Source: Gorsachius magnificus
Lineage: Eukaryota > Chordata > Aves > Pelecaniformes > Ardeidae
Direction: 5' to 3'
DNA: 64,000 bases
Assembly: GCA_034008185.1 (NCBI GenBank)
Contig: CM067083.1
Coordinates: forward strand, 121,721,337 to 121,785,336
Shown here: positions 13,701 through 25,388 of the stretch, one piece after another
Position numbering within the stretch: the first letter of the stretch is position 1
How the letters are laid out: every line of letters starts with the position of its first letter
The notes under the pieces: generated by a model
Databases searched by the model: none
Told to the model about the DNA's origin: nothing
What the model saw: only the letters and a program-made list of their open reading frames with translations
Made by a program: the position numbers and the translations under genes

Positions 13701-14743
13701 AAACAGGCTTAATTGTAAGCCTAATATCCCGGTCTCATGGGCTCATCCTCCCTCCATCTCATTGACTGACCCAATGGCTCCTTCCTGCCACTCTTGAAGT
13801 TGGGTGACACAAAATGAGGAAAATTCTCATTCCTGACCTCAGTGCTAGGACACCAAGGCTCATTTTAAGGCTCCACCAGTAGCTAACCAGCAATGCAGAT
13901 CAGCAAAGTTTGCAGACCACTGCTTTGCTGGGGAATTAAAAGAAACAACACCATGTGCAGTGCTGTCAACACCTTGGCAATATCAGCCTTTCCTCAATTA
14001 CTTTTGCTTACAAATTACTCCTAATTTTGTTCTTTAAAGCTAGTTAAGAACAAGTGCTGGTAGGATTGATGGGGAACTAACTGCATGATTAAGTAATTAC
14101 ATTTTTAAAGCTTGCCTTACACTACGACTAATGATTTGTCACACAGTAGCAGAAACCCAAGATAATGAATGAGAAATGTTTTCATTTGGTTAGTTTCTTC
14201 CAAGTCTTTCATTATACTGTGGCTCGTGCCATATATGCATCTGATTCTCAAAGAAAGAATATCGATCACATAAGCTCAACATTTGTCAGCAATTTGTTAG
14301 ATCTTTGATCACACGTCCCATTTATTATGTGATTTGTCCTATATTCAAAATTCATTTGTGTTAAAAAGACTGAATTGGTTTGGGATAAAATAGTTTTCTA
14401 TCAGAAAATAGTGGTTTCCCTAAATTCTAACATGCTGTTGGTACACGATGACTCAAGAAAATTCAGCACACCAAGAATAATTTGAAACATTCTATTTCAA
14501 TGATTTCAAAGTTCATAATTTTGGTTTTATTACTTCAATATGTCATTCACCTGAAAGATGGCTTTTCAGGCTGCGTATATCTGAAGTTTAGAAACAACTG
14601 ATCAGCTCTAATCATGATGTGATTTGATAGCCAGCTGAATTAAATTGATGAGATGTTTACTGTTATTTACAATGTTGGAGCATTTGGAAGCTTCAAATGC
14701 AGTTGTGCCACAGCTGAACAAGGCACTGCACAATTGCTGATGG
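10701..14743. other. Unique non-coding stretch
   Basis: No recognisable gene, RNA or element. It holds AT-rich DNA with T tracts near 11812 and 13135. The frames at 12079-12270 (plus) and 12562-12821 (minus) are short and featureless. Confidence 0.55.
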
Positions 14744-14815
14744 GCTGATCCAGCACCCCAAGAAATGGATGGAAATGCTCCTAAAGACTTCTGTAGACTT
14801 TGGATCCCACAAGGA
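14744..14815. repeat. Possible ancient palindromic repeat
   Basis: The segment starts gctgatccagcacccc, contains atggatggaaatgctcct and ends gacttctgtagactttggat. This resembles an old dispersed amniote repeat whose consensus is roughly palindromic (gatccaaag...ctttggatc, with caatgg-like centres). The present copy is strongly diverged. Its class is unknown to me. Confidence 0.4.
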
Positions 14816-16497
14816 GAGTGGATCTTGCTGTTGATGTACAGAGAGGGCAGGCAGATGGTGGAGGAGGAAAAAGTGACTTACCCAAGGTCAGAGAAAACGA
14901 CTTCTGGTTACTATTCCAATTCTGTCCTCATTAGAAAATATTAATTCTAATAGTCTCTGCTCTTTTATTGTATGAATGAGACCTAATTTGAGTTGTTTGA
15001 GTTGTTCAGGTTTCTTTCTTGTTTGTTTTTTGGTTTGATTTTTTTTTTTTAAAACCACATCAAATCAGATACTGAAACTAAGCCAACAGAATAAGCGACT
15101 TAACATTTAGGGCTCTCTCCAGTCTATACTTCTACTCATCAACCGTAACTTCTCCTAGGGGTTGCCTGCTTGCTCAGAAAAGCAACGATAAAAACCTGTT
15201 CTTTAATGAAAGAAGAATATTGGATTGGATCTACTTCAGGGCTCTCCTGTCACAGAGAAAGGAAAGATTTCAGAATCCACTTTGCTTTAAATCTTAGAGC
15301 AATTTATTTGGTGCTCCAGTTAAGGCCAGAAGCACGGGAGAAGTGGGAGCCCTGTTTCCTGCCGCCTCCCATCATGCCCCTCATCTTACTACCTTCATGT
15401 CAGTCATGTCATCCAAGCTGGCACAGGCACAGTCAGTAGTAAGATCATGATTAGTCTGGTCTCTCATGAACTATGCTGTCCTTACCTTCTGTCCAGCACT
15501 CCTGGTGGTGCTCGCTACTGAATAATTCACGACAAAGTTAAGAGTTTTATATATTTATTGCAATCTTATCATGGTAAAACCATTTCTACTCTAGACTTAG
15601 CCTTTTTTTCATAAAACACAGACCGAAGGTGCCTGTTTTAGGTACGGTTTGATTGCACTTGGAAAAGTGCAAGGAAGAGATTGCTACTGACCCAGAGAGT
15701 TGGTGTGTTACACAAAAGCATGTCAGGAGGAGTAACAGACACGAAGTGACTGTCCAATGCAGAAGGTCTGTAGCATGATGTGACACAAATCTCAGATGTC
15801 TTAGAACATAGTTTTGTTTTTTATCCTCAGACAGTTATGCCTTGAAAATACTTACTCCTTGCTGTAAAAAGGTAAGTGACTGTTCATCCTTGTAGGAGTA
15901 ATTACCTGACAGCAGCAGTCATAACAGGTCTTCCTTGCTGTTGTCACTAGCCTAAATAAAATCTCAGCCTTAAAATAGTTTATGCAAAACTACCATTCAA
16001 GCCAGAAGACAGTGTGCCAAAACAACCCAACAAATGGAATTGCCTATACTAATAAAGTTGCAAGAAGACATGAAAACTGCTTTAGATGTTGAGCTGAAAT
16101 GGATGTGCATGTGGGTTTTTCATTGGGGTTTTTTTTTTCCTGTGATCTTTTAAAATTTTCCCCTTCCTAGCAGTTACTCTTCCAAACACAAAGGACAACT
16201 AAACTGACATCAAGTAAAGTTAGTATTCTCCTGTCATTTCTCTGGACATCATCTGTGACAGTTGCGCTTGCGGTGATTCAGTCCCTCACACGTCACTGTT
16301 TTCATGTCAGCTCTCCGTTTCACATTGCAGAAATCCCTTCTGTCAGCTCCCATTCAGTTTGATAGGTCATGCTTACACCTGCAAGCTGGGGCAGTGCTTC
16401 TCTGACAGGATCTGTCACAGCACGGCCGTCACCACGCTCAGCCAAACAGCAACTTCACTCAGCAGCAAGTTTGTTATGATGACTTTTAGAATTTGAG
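14816..16497. other. Unique non-coding stretch
   Basis: No gene seen. It includes a T tract near 15041-15050. The frames at 15170-15439 (plus) and 15586-15786 (minus) have no recognisable domain. Confidence 0.5.
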
Positions 16498-16558
16498 GTT
16501 TTCTTTTTTTTTTCTAATTTTTTTTTTTCCCCCTTTCCCTCCGTCTCCTCTCTGCCAG
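16498..16558 (+). other. Polypyrimidine tract with splice-acceptor-like end
   Basis: About 55 nt of nearly pure T/C on the plus strand ends in ctctctgccag (AG at 16557-16558), an excellent match to a 3' splice site. The sequence after it stays open in one frame to a stop at about 16696, and an ATTAAA lies at 16784-16789, so a short terminal exon is formally possible. No known protein is recognised. A simple pyrimidine-rich repeat is the plainer explanation. Confidence 0.25.
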
Positions 16559-16789
16559 CGACACGCACTGGGAACTACAAGAGAAATGGCAACTTCCGTC
16601 AGTGGGGAGAAACCAGAGTCTTTTCTGGCAAAGTCAGGCCAAGATGATGGTTTTTCCTGCCTTGGTCTGCGCCAAGCCTGTTACAGGATATCATGACTTC
16701 TAAAGCATTCCTTGGGTGTGTGAAGCTCATGAATCATTTAAATACATGTCCCTGTATTTCTAAGCCATGCAGCTCAAGGAATCATTAAA

Positions 16790-16965
16790 ATTAGATTTGG
16801 CAAAATCCTCTGAGGTCATCGCTCCATCCACTCCTGACAATTCAGGATTACTCTCTCTAGGCACTGAATGGGTATGTCCTCTGGTCCTCTGTCCACTCAC
16901 ATTTAACTGCATGTAGGATGCCACGGCAGCTTCAATTACTCCCACAGATCTCACCCTTGGAAAAC
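16790..16965 (-). mobile_element. Possible old CR1 fragment
   Basis: It contains aatcctctgaggtcat, acaattcaggattact and, further on, ggatgccacggcagcttcaattac...cacccttgg. The order loosely resembles the 3' UTR of CR1 in minus orientation. Matches are weak and the terminal 8-bp repeat is missing, so this is tentative. Confidence 0.33.
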
Positions 16966-18663
16966 CTCTGTCATTATTCAACCTCCATTTTTTATTTTAT
17001 CCCGCAACAGGTCTTGATAAGTTCTTGGACCAGTGGAAGCTACATAAATTAGAGGAGGTGAAAGATTCAGGGCTTGTGGGGCCTTATGCTCTGCTGCGTG
17101 ACCTTCCATAACCCACTTGCCTTTTTCACCTTTGTCTGTGTAGAGACATTTTATTAAAGCAAAAATTTGTCTTTTGATATGTCATGCACTGTGACTACAA
17201 CATAGTTATGAATTGTTGTCCCCTTATAGAGTTATACCTTGTTTATTTTACCACAAATAAATACACATTTCAGCTTTTCCCAAGCAAATGGCTAACTTTG
17301 TGATCATAGAGGACCCAATAAACCGTGGTTGTTGAGCATTTTTGTGCAGGTTATGATCTTAGTCTGTGGAGTGGGGAGAGTCCCTGTCCTTTGTGTTCAG
17401 TGTACTGGCAGGTATCTTCAGAAAATTGAATCCTTAGAAATAAAGTTGGAAAGTTTACATCTTTAGTCCTATCACACTGGAAGTGGATCAGTATGAAGGA
17501 GTCACATGAGATCATGAGGACAATACGACTGTGATATCACAATTTCATATGCAGTGTGAAGGCAACCATAGAATGTGTGGGTATGCAAAATTTCAGAAGA
17601 ATTCAACCTCATTCTTCCCCTTCTGTCTTCAGAATCTTACAGATACTTGGACTGTATCTGCAAAGTACATCATTAAAACTGAAGGGGCATGTCACTCCTT
17701 CTGTTCCACAGGCATCCAAGGTGAGTACATGGCACAAAACCACACATACCATGAATTTGCACAGAATTACAGTATTCACTGTCTGTGCTTTCAGGTGAGG
17801 TAAGGGACACAGAAAAAGAAACACATCTAGGACTGTTTTCTCTATGTGCCTAGCATTAATATTTAACATCTGCCAAACTTAAATGAAGGAAAGGTGTTTA
17901 AATTCCGCAAATTAATTTGAAGATCTGAGATGGATTTTCCCAGAATAAAGCAGAATTTCTTCTTGTGCTCTCTGGCTGGACAAGTTCAGGTGATCTAAAT
18001 TCGGGCAAAACAGGCATTGAAACTAAAAGGGAGGTGGAGACAGGCTGAGGATCTAGAGTTGCAGTTAATCAGTGAGAAAGATATGTGTTGTCTCTAGAAG
18101 AAGTATGAAGACAGCAGTGTTTTTCTAGTAAAGGGTTGTGCTTTAAGGTCTAGTAGTCTATTAAATGTGGGAAATATTTGATGGCCAGATAAAAAGTGCT
18201 ATCAAGGCATGATAGGCTATATGAGGCAGAGAAAACTAGTTTTGTGCTGATAATTGTCAGATAATTGATACTTGCCTGATAATTTGAGGTGAACTTTCAT
18301 TGCCAGTGCTGTAATAAGCTCTTTCATTAAGGTCAAGCAAATCGCTAGAAATATGGTCACATCACATGTGGTAGAACATTCAGATGAATATTCAGAGTAG
18401 TCTGTTTCTGGAATCAGTAACAGTACGGTCTTGGTATCACAGAGCTGCACCCCGAATAATTAATTGGTGAGTGGCTGTTGTATTTCTAGAGTCAAGGCTA
18501 ATAATTCTGCACAACCATCACCATGATTTTATTCAAAGCAAGTGTGAGTCTGTCCTCATTCCATACATGCCTGTATCACAGGACCTTGATCCAGTCAAAC
18601 ATATTTAAATATAAAAGGATTTAAACATTTTATGCCTTGGAGTTAATTTTTTTTAACATCTGT
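16966..18663. other. Unique non-coding stretch
   Basis: Apart from the exon-like segment at 17633-17720, nothing is recognised. The frames at 17531-17869 overlap one another on both strands and have no domain. Confidence 0.45.
17633..17720 (+). other. Exon-like segment between strong splice signals
   Basis: An 88-nt segment preceded by a pyrimidine-rich acceptor (cattcttccccttctgtcttcag, AG at 17631-17632; the first bases belong to the tract) and followed by aag|gtgagt at 17718-17726, a near-perfect donor. Two plus frames and one minus frame are open across it. The protein in the frame beginning at 17633 matches nothing I recognise. It may be a non-coding RNA exon, a lineage-specific exon or chance. 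A second acceptor-like site (ttctgttccacag) ends at 17711. Confidence 0.2.
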
Positions 18664-18900
18664 CATGGGCGGATACCTGTTTCTGCCCTGGCACGGGTCA
18701 CCCATGGGCCACAGTCCCCTCAGAGATGGACCTGCTCTTGCCTGGAGCACCTTCCTGTCCCCAGGATGTAAGTCTTCCATGTGTCTCCTCCATTATTCCC
18801 CATGTGTGTTCTCCAAACACATTTCTTCATCTATCTCCTTCACATCTCCTCTGCACCTCCTCTGCATATTCATTTTGTTCCTTCCTCCTGTTAATTTCTG
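18664..18900. repeat. Possible degenerate ERV-derived fragment
   Basis: C/T-rich segment with blocks such as ggcacgggtcacccatgggc, cacagtcccctcagagatgg and acctgctcttgcctggagca. These phrases resemble a dispersed avian endogenous-retrovirus-derived repeat I have seen in several bird genomes. I cannot place it in a family, find its termini or be sure of its orientation. Confidence 0.38.
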
Positions 18901-20421
18901 GTCTGTGAATTATTTGGGGCAAAATTTTTCCCTTTCCTTATAACTTCACTGCAGAGATAACTGGGAGACGTAGCCTGAAGTCTGAACACCACCGTACCCT
19001 GCCTGCCTATAAACAGCCAAATCTTGTCATTGCATCCTCCTACCCCAATTATAAAGACTTCTGGATCAAATCTCTGTTTTCTGTGTATGTGTGTGTTTCT
19101 AATTCTGCAGTTAAGATATATTTTTCCAGTTGCTTCCAGGGAATTTGTCTCATTTGTGAACACTCTTCAGTCTACCACAGCATCCTCAGTGCAAAGATTA
19201 GCAATAGCAACCTGAATTAAAGTATCTCTTAAATTTTATTCTAGTGCCCTTGCTTAAAATGGACAAAAAAGTCAGGGAAAATCAGCGTGGGAGATAAGGT
19301 AATGTTAAAAACCTGAGTTAACATCTGCTAACTCTGCACAATGAAAGCATAGCTTTTCTGTGTGTCTCGACATTGCTTGGCAGACTGCGAAGCCATTCTT
19401 GATAGGGGAATCCTATCACTGAAGTATTATAAAAATAAAGACACAGATACCAGCTAAACACCTCAAGAAGCAATGCACAAAGAGGGGGAAATAGCATTTG
19501 CCTTTCACTGGGAATGTTAGCTTCCAGAAAAGAAATAATTCTTTGGGCTTTTACCAAGTGAATTTTCCATTTCAGTGTATAATTTCTTTATTTAGCATTA
19601 CACCGATTATCCATACTTAGACTAATGATCAAATAGCTCTCAAGTCCAAGATACTTGGCTAAGGCAGCCCGCAGGATTTTTCTTTTCCTTTTCAGTCCTT
19701 TTTTTCCCCCTTTTATTCCAAATTTTTAGGGTGATTATAGGGTGTGTAAGATCGTTAAAGGATTGGCAGCATGCACAAAACTCAAATCCTTTATCCAGAG
19801 GCTAGAGGAAATGTGAGTTGCCAACATGCAATTCCTTCATTGTCCCACCAGTGTCCTGAATTAATGGAGGAACCACGCTCCTGCTCCACCGAGGGAAGAA
19901 AACAGGTTTTCATGCTTCCTAAGGACCCATCTGAACAAAATGTTTAAAAGGACATCTTCTGCTCTTAGGATGAGAACAATTAAGCATACATTGAACACAA
20001 AATATTTGTTTAATATTTATCAACCTTAAGATTAGAGGAGCAAAAAGCTTCTCTAGAAAGTAAGTAATAAGAAGAGGCTTTGGTGGCTTTTTTTGAATAG
20101 GCGTAGTTATTCCTCATATTCAGGCTGAACAGGAAAGAAGGTTGCTGCTCAGCCATCTAAGAAGTTGCACAGCTTCAAGTCAAAGGACAAACCAGGATCC
20201 TGTTTTCTAATGAGAAGTGATGTCTGGACAGAGCAGAGGAATCACCTAGAAATTTAGGATTTCTTATTACTTTCCCCTTAAGACCATGTTCACCTTCATG
20301 GTTCATAAGCAACAGGATGACAGACATTAAATTCACTAATGGACCTTAAATAAATACAGCTTGAGCAGCTGAAAAACAAGCTTCCTAGAGTCACAAAGGG
20401 AATGGATCCCACTATCCATTG

Positions 20422-20453
20422 TCTGGAGACCAGGGAATGATTTGGTCTCCAGA
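20422..20453. repeat. Perfect 11-bp inverted repeat
   Basis: tctggagacca and tggtctccaga are exact reverse complements separated by 10 nt. They can form a stable stem-loop or cruciform. No surrounding element explains it. Confidence 0.8.
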
Positions 20454-22443
20454 TCGCCTCAATCTTTTCTGTGCTGGCCACTAAGACAGCTGATTAACAA
20501 TAGGTTTTATTTTTAACATGGCCACCACTCTTACAAGGTTGCAGGTAATTTTTTGTTTTATTTTTTTTTACTTACGCTTAAATAAAAATGAAAAACAAGG
20601 AGAAAGCCCCAAGTTGACTGCATAAACCCCCCCAGATACCCTTTGGCGTAACAACAGAATTACTGCTTTGTACACACTACTTTTTGAGGTCTTCCTTCTC
20701 TCATTAATACAGCCAGAAATTACTCTAAAAGCCTGAAAAAAGCTCTTAAATTCAGGAACTCCTGGGTTTAGGTCTTTACTCTTCTGGGGATTTTCCCTTA
20801 TAATCTCATTCCCACTGTGCAGAAGATATTTAACAGCCAGTTCAGCACACCAACGACCTAGGCAGACCCTTAATTGCTCTCCTGAAACACTTTTAGTCAT
20901 ATCCCCAAAAAGGGAAGCCTGGATGAGTCTGTAAGTAGCTCCAGGTTGCTTCTCAGAAAGTGTAAAGTTGTGTAGTTACGCCTGAAGAGTCTGAAAATTC
21001 AAACTCACGAATAGCGGGGACAGAAAGTAAAGCAATTACCTTTAGCATCAGTGGGAAAATACTCATGCTGTTGTCCCAGCCAAGATATGAGCCGTGCTGG
21101 CTCATAGAAGAGAACCTACATTTGAGAGCTGACTGTGGCCCAGGTCTGCACCTTTTCCTGGCAAAGGTCCATGCAGCTGTCCAAGGAAATCCCACCTGTA
21201 CAGAAAGCACAAGGCATTACCTGTTACCCAGCCAGAGGAATCAGGCAAGGGTTTCCAAAGACATTTTTGTCTGCTTATCCTTTTTTCAAGAAAGGCAACT
21301 TCCTTCACTCCCACCTTTGAGATTTTCTGTTGATTTGATCAAATAAGAGTGTGATTCATTTTGTCTCGGGGGTTTCCACCTTTTTTTTTTCTGTGTTTTT
21401 TTTTTCTTACCTTGTTTTCCAGGATTATGAAGAAAGGGTCATACTGTGGGTATTTCTGGTTTATCCATTTTCTTTTCCTATCACTTATTCCCCATTTGCA
21501 GTTTAAGTCATAACTGAAAGAGAAGTATGGGCAAAAAAAAAGTAAAAAATAAGACAAAAATGAAAAATTTTAGTGAACAGATGAAGAGACCTAAAGAAAA
21601 CCTAAAGATCATATCACAATCAATGTTAAGAATTTCCACCAACTGTGCTGGGTGCTCTCCTGTGTTCTGTCCCCATAAAGCAGTCTAAGCAGGTGGATTA
21701 ATGTTTATTGAGCTTTTTAGACCCACATGCCTTTTCTGAAGTTCATCTGGACTTACACTTATGTAAGAAATGGGGAAAAAAAGCAGGTTTTTTAAAATGC
21801 AAATCAAATACTCTGGAGTCATCATTACTCTTCAGACTCCTCCTGCATCACCCAGCTCAGCAGAGCTGTCCGTGCCTATGTCTGAAGTGACTAAGGGTGA
21901 CTCATGTGTTACTGTGAGCTGCCTGGAAACAGCACTTACTCCAGCAACCCCAAGCAATTTGTCTCAGATGTCTACTCAAAAGCTGAGAAATTAGTTCCTC
22001 ATATCTAAACTAACACCCTAAACTGTCTAGGAATTGGTGTCTCTTGCTCTGTCTCATGAGTGTTATTTTACTTTTCACTTACTAGAAACATATTTTATTA
22101 AAGCATTCCAAGCTCTTTCGAGGGAACTGTTGCAACACCAACAGTTTTCCTGGCAGCCCCCCAACCCTGTGCCTTCCTCCCCTAACCTGCTTGACCCTGC
22201 TGGCCTTGGGTGCAGTGGAATCAACTGGTGGAAGGAGGTGGTTGATGTGGAAGGAGGCAGGTGGTGCCAACACTGACACAGGGGAGCGCCTTCCTGTAGG
22301 GCTCCTGCTGCTCGGCTTAAAAACCCGTCATTGCCTGAAACCTACCCTCTCCAGCGAGGGTCTGATTCCACTTGCGAGCAGGAACCGTGCCATTCTAACA
22401 GATGGGCTCCAGCACAAACAGCCAAGAAAACATGTATATTCAT

Positions 22444-22467
22444 AAAAAAAAAAAAAAAAAAAAAAAA
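22444..22467. repeat. A24 homopolymer
   Basis: Uninterrupted run of 24 A, the longest homopolymer in the window. It follows a GC-richer segment. It could be a retroposed poly(A) tail, but I see no recognisable parent sequence upstream. Confidence 0.9.
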
Positions 22468-24905
22468 GGTACTGAGGGCATGAATACTAGCCAAAAACAT
22501 CAACATCTCTCTGTGTCTTCTCTTGAGCGTACAAATCCATGGTTAAAGGGATGTGTGGGCGCTGAGCTGAATTCATTTAAAAAAATTAAAAGGAAATGCC
22601 TGGCCACATAGAAAGAGATTTCAGGGCATCAGGGAATGGGCAAGGTGCCCTGAGAGAGAGGAAAAGTGAAAGAGAAAAGCAATATTCTGGAATAGCTGAG
22701 CCAGAAAAACTCATGGGGTCTGTCTGGTAATTCCCACAGCCTGTGACTTATCTGGGTGCTCCATTCATGCATTAGGTTTGGGGGCTGGGAGGAGGGGTAG
22801 GTACAATGGCTTGTCTCCTGGGTGTTTTTTTTCCAATTTGAGCCATTTCTCCTTAAATAGGCCAAAATTAAAACAAAGAAAACACCCAAACCCAAGGATT
22901 TTAGGCTGATCTAGCATGCAGGAGTGAATGAGGTGTGTTATGTAGCACAGCACAGTTGTGTCCTTCAGGACACGACCCCTGGTGGGTTTTAGGCAGACAA
23001 CTGCAAGAGGTCACCAGTCAGATCAAGGAGAACAGACAGGGTTGAACTGAGAAAGTTTAAAAAGGGATTGTGAATGCAGGTTAGGAACCCATCTGACCTG
23101 GAAGACCTTCTGGGAAGCCTGTCCTAGCACCAAGTAGCCATAACAGGCCAACCCAGGCCAGGTCTAGGCATGAGAAAAACAGGAAGGTGCTGAGGCTACT
23201 GGCATGGAAAACAACCAGAGGAACAATTTCCTTAAGGCACAAACCTTGAAAACCAGGTTGGTTGCTGCTGAGATGAAGGAGGGGTCTGTTTAGGTGAAAA
23301 CTCATTAATTTCTCTTGCACATCCCATCCTCGCTGGCAGCAGAAGCAGAAAATGAGCCTACTCCTCTCCTTCCCTTGCCAGTAACACACCGAGAATATGA
23401 AACTTTAAACTAGGTTTTAGTCAGCCCTCTAGCCCCCTGAGGAGGTAAAACCTCTCAGAGGGGTGGTACACCCTTCATAACCAGCAGAAAGAGGCCTCAC
23501 CTCTGCCTGTTTTAGAGCTTAGAACTGCACCCAGATTTTCTACTTCCTTGAAGACTTCGCTGTTGCTGGAACAACGGGATGGTGTGAGATGAGCCTTTGC
23601 TTTTGAAGCTGTTCCGGTTCATACAAAACAGTTAACAAAGGGCCTGCAAGCCAGATCTCCCACAAGACTATGCTAATGTAGGAGCTATGGACTTATAGTC
23701 CTTAAATTAATTAATATTTCATTGCCTTGTGAAAAACTGAACAACCTCACCCTGAAATAGGAGGGAAGTCTTCATTACAAGACACCATGGGCCAATTCAG
23801 AAAGTGGCGGGATCTAAATATTCATCCTTTATCAATATCTCCATGTGGTTTTCAAGGGAAACTAGGAGTCAACAAAAAAGTTAGAGGAACATGGGGTACT
23901 GTGCTGTGCTCACAAGGGTGCTAAAGATAGAAATATTTGCTTAGTAAGATTTCAAGATCCTATGAGTTTAAATCAAACAGCATTAGAACCTATGTTCTCT
24001 TGAAAGCACTGCTAGATACTAACACATCTCTAAAAACATATCAACACCTCCAAAAAACCCCACTCTAAGCAACTTGCATAAGGCCATATTTGAAATCTCT
24101 GTGAAATGACAATGGAATGGTATGAGTGTAGGCTAACGTCCTAGCCACCGTAGTTTTAAAATCAACTCATAGCATACCTATAACATATAGCACTGCATAC
24201 CTTTCCTGTAGCGCTTTGAAATCATTACAAAAATTAGCATGGAAGGCTATGTAAGGCCATGGCATCCCACTATTTAACACTGATGACTATTTGTCACAAC
24301 CAAGTGACAGTGCTGATACTGCTTTGTCTACCTGTCAAATCATCAGGGAACCTGATCCAAAATATATTAAGGTGATAGTCTGTCAAGATGAATTTGATCA
24401 GGCCTTAAGTGTTCAGTGATAATGAATATCAACCAAACCCACATGGATATCAACCAGAAATGTCCAGCCTACTGCAAAACCTCTGACTTTTTTGTAGTCG
24501 TGATATCTTCCCGTCATGTTATATGTTATGCTAAATTTATCCAGCAATTTTGGCACATGACCTGCCATTAAGTAAATCACACCTACGAAACTTGGTGTCA
24601 AAGAGCGAGAACCTGCGCGCCCACACCTAATCAGTCAGGAGATGCTCTGACAGAGAGGCAGGTGCTGGAAAAGAGGTAGAAAAGGGACTATTGGTACTGG
24701 GATCTTCTCAGCGCTCTGTGGAGGTTCTGAGTGGTCAAAGCTCCTCTGCATTCAACAAAAATCTGTTAACTTCTTCAAGTCTTTGATCTTTAACCTGTGT
24801 GCAGCCACATCAGTGTAAATCTTTGTTCTTTCCTCTCAATGATCCCAAAATCTACTATCATTCATGGTGCCAGAAGTTAATGCTCTCTCCCTGCTGTGCA
24901 GCAGC

Positions 24906-24932
24906 TATTATTATTACTATTATTACTACTAA
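24906..24932. repeat. Imperfect (TTA)n microsatellite
   Basis: TTA/CTA trinucleotides over about 27 bp, about 50 bp before the complementary-type (TAA)n tract. Confidence 0.85.
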
Positions 24933-24976
24933 TCCCCTCACATCTTTTCCCACCCTCCCCTTGCTTCTCCTATAAA

Positions 24977-24980
<4 letters not shown>

Positions 24981-25013
<33 letters not shown>

Positions 25014-25034
25014 CAACAACAACAACAACAACAA
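24981..25034. repeat. Compound (TAA)10(CAA)8 microsatellite
   Basis: About ten TAA units run directly into about eight CAA units, nearly uninterrupted and therefore probably polymorphic. It lies about 50 bp from an imperfect TTA tract, so a strand can fold back on itself. Confidence 0.95.
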
Positions 25035-25368
25035 TAAATCAAAATTTGGATTCTGCCCTCTCTAATTACAAATCACCACCTGTGGTAAAATTATTGAAAA
25101 ACAGATGAGCATTTCATTCCAGCAATAGCCTTAAAACAAGCAGCAGTTCCAACTGCCAGTGTGATGTATAGACACAGCACAGGGCAGATGAGGGATTAAT
25201 TAGGTCTGTCCCTGCACATTGCCAGGGGAGCACTTCTGTAGAGGTGATTGAAAACTAGAAAGAGTGGCATTAGTCTTCATTGTTGGTTAAAGGCAACAAA
25301 AATAAAGATGCAATTGAGTTGACAAAGCTTCCAGGTATGTGGCTGAGTCATTTGGAGGTGTCAAAATG

Positions 25369-25388
25369 ATCAAAGCATAATTAATTAT
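25369..25388. promoter_or_regulatory. TCF/LEF-like site beside homeodomain palindrome
   Basis: ATCAAAG (25369-25375, the TCF/LEF core) is followed after one base by ataattaattat (25377-25388), an exact 12-bp palindrome of paired TAAT homeodomain cores. The wider 25360-25560 region is AT-rich and unique. The binding motifs are established; function here is inferred. Confidence 0.3.

Noticed and set aside
17568..17580. CR1 tail-like word ccatagaatgtgtg
   Set aside because: No further CR1 sequence follows it.
17712..17720. 9-nt microexon between ttctgttccacag and gtgagt
   Set aside because: Possible but far less likely than the 88-nt segment using the same donor, and both may be chance.
24896..25108. 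Leu/Ile/Thr-repeat protein frame
   Set aside because: It is simply the translation of the TTA, TAA-shifted and CAA microsatellites.
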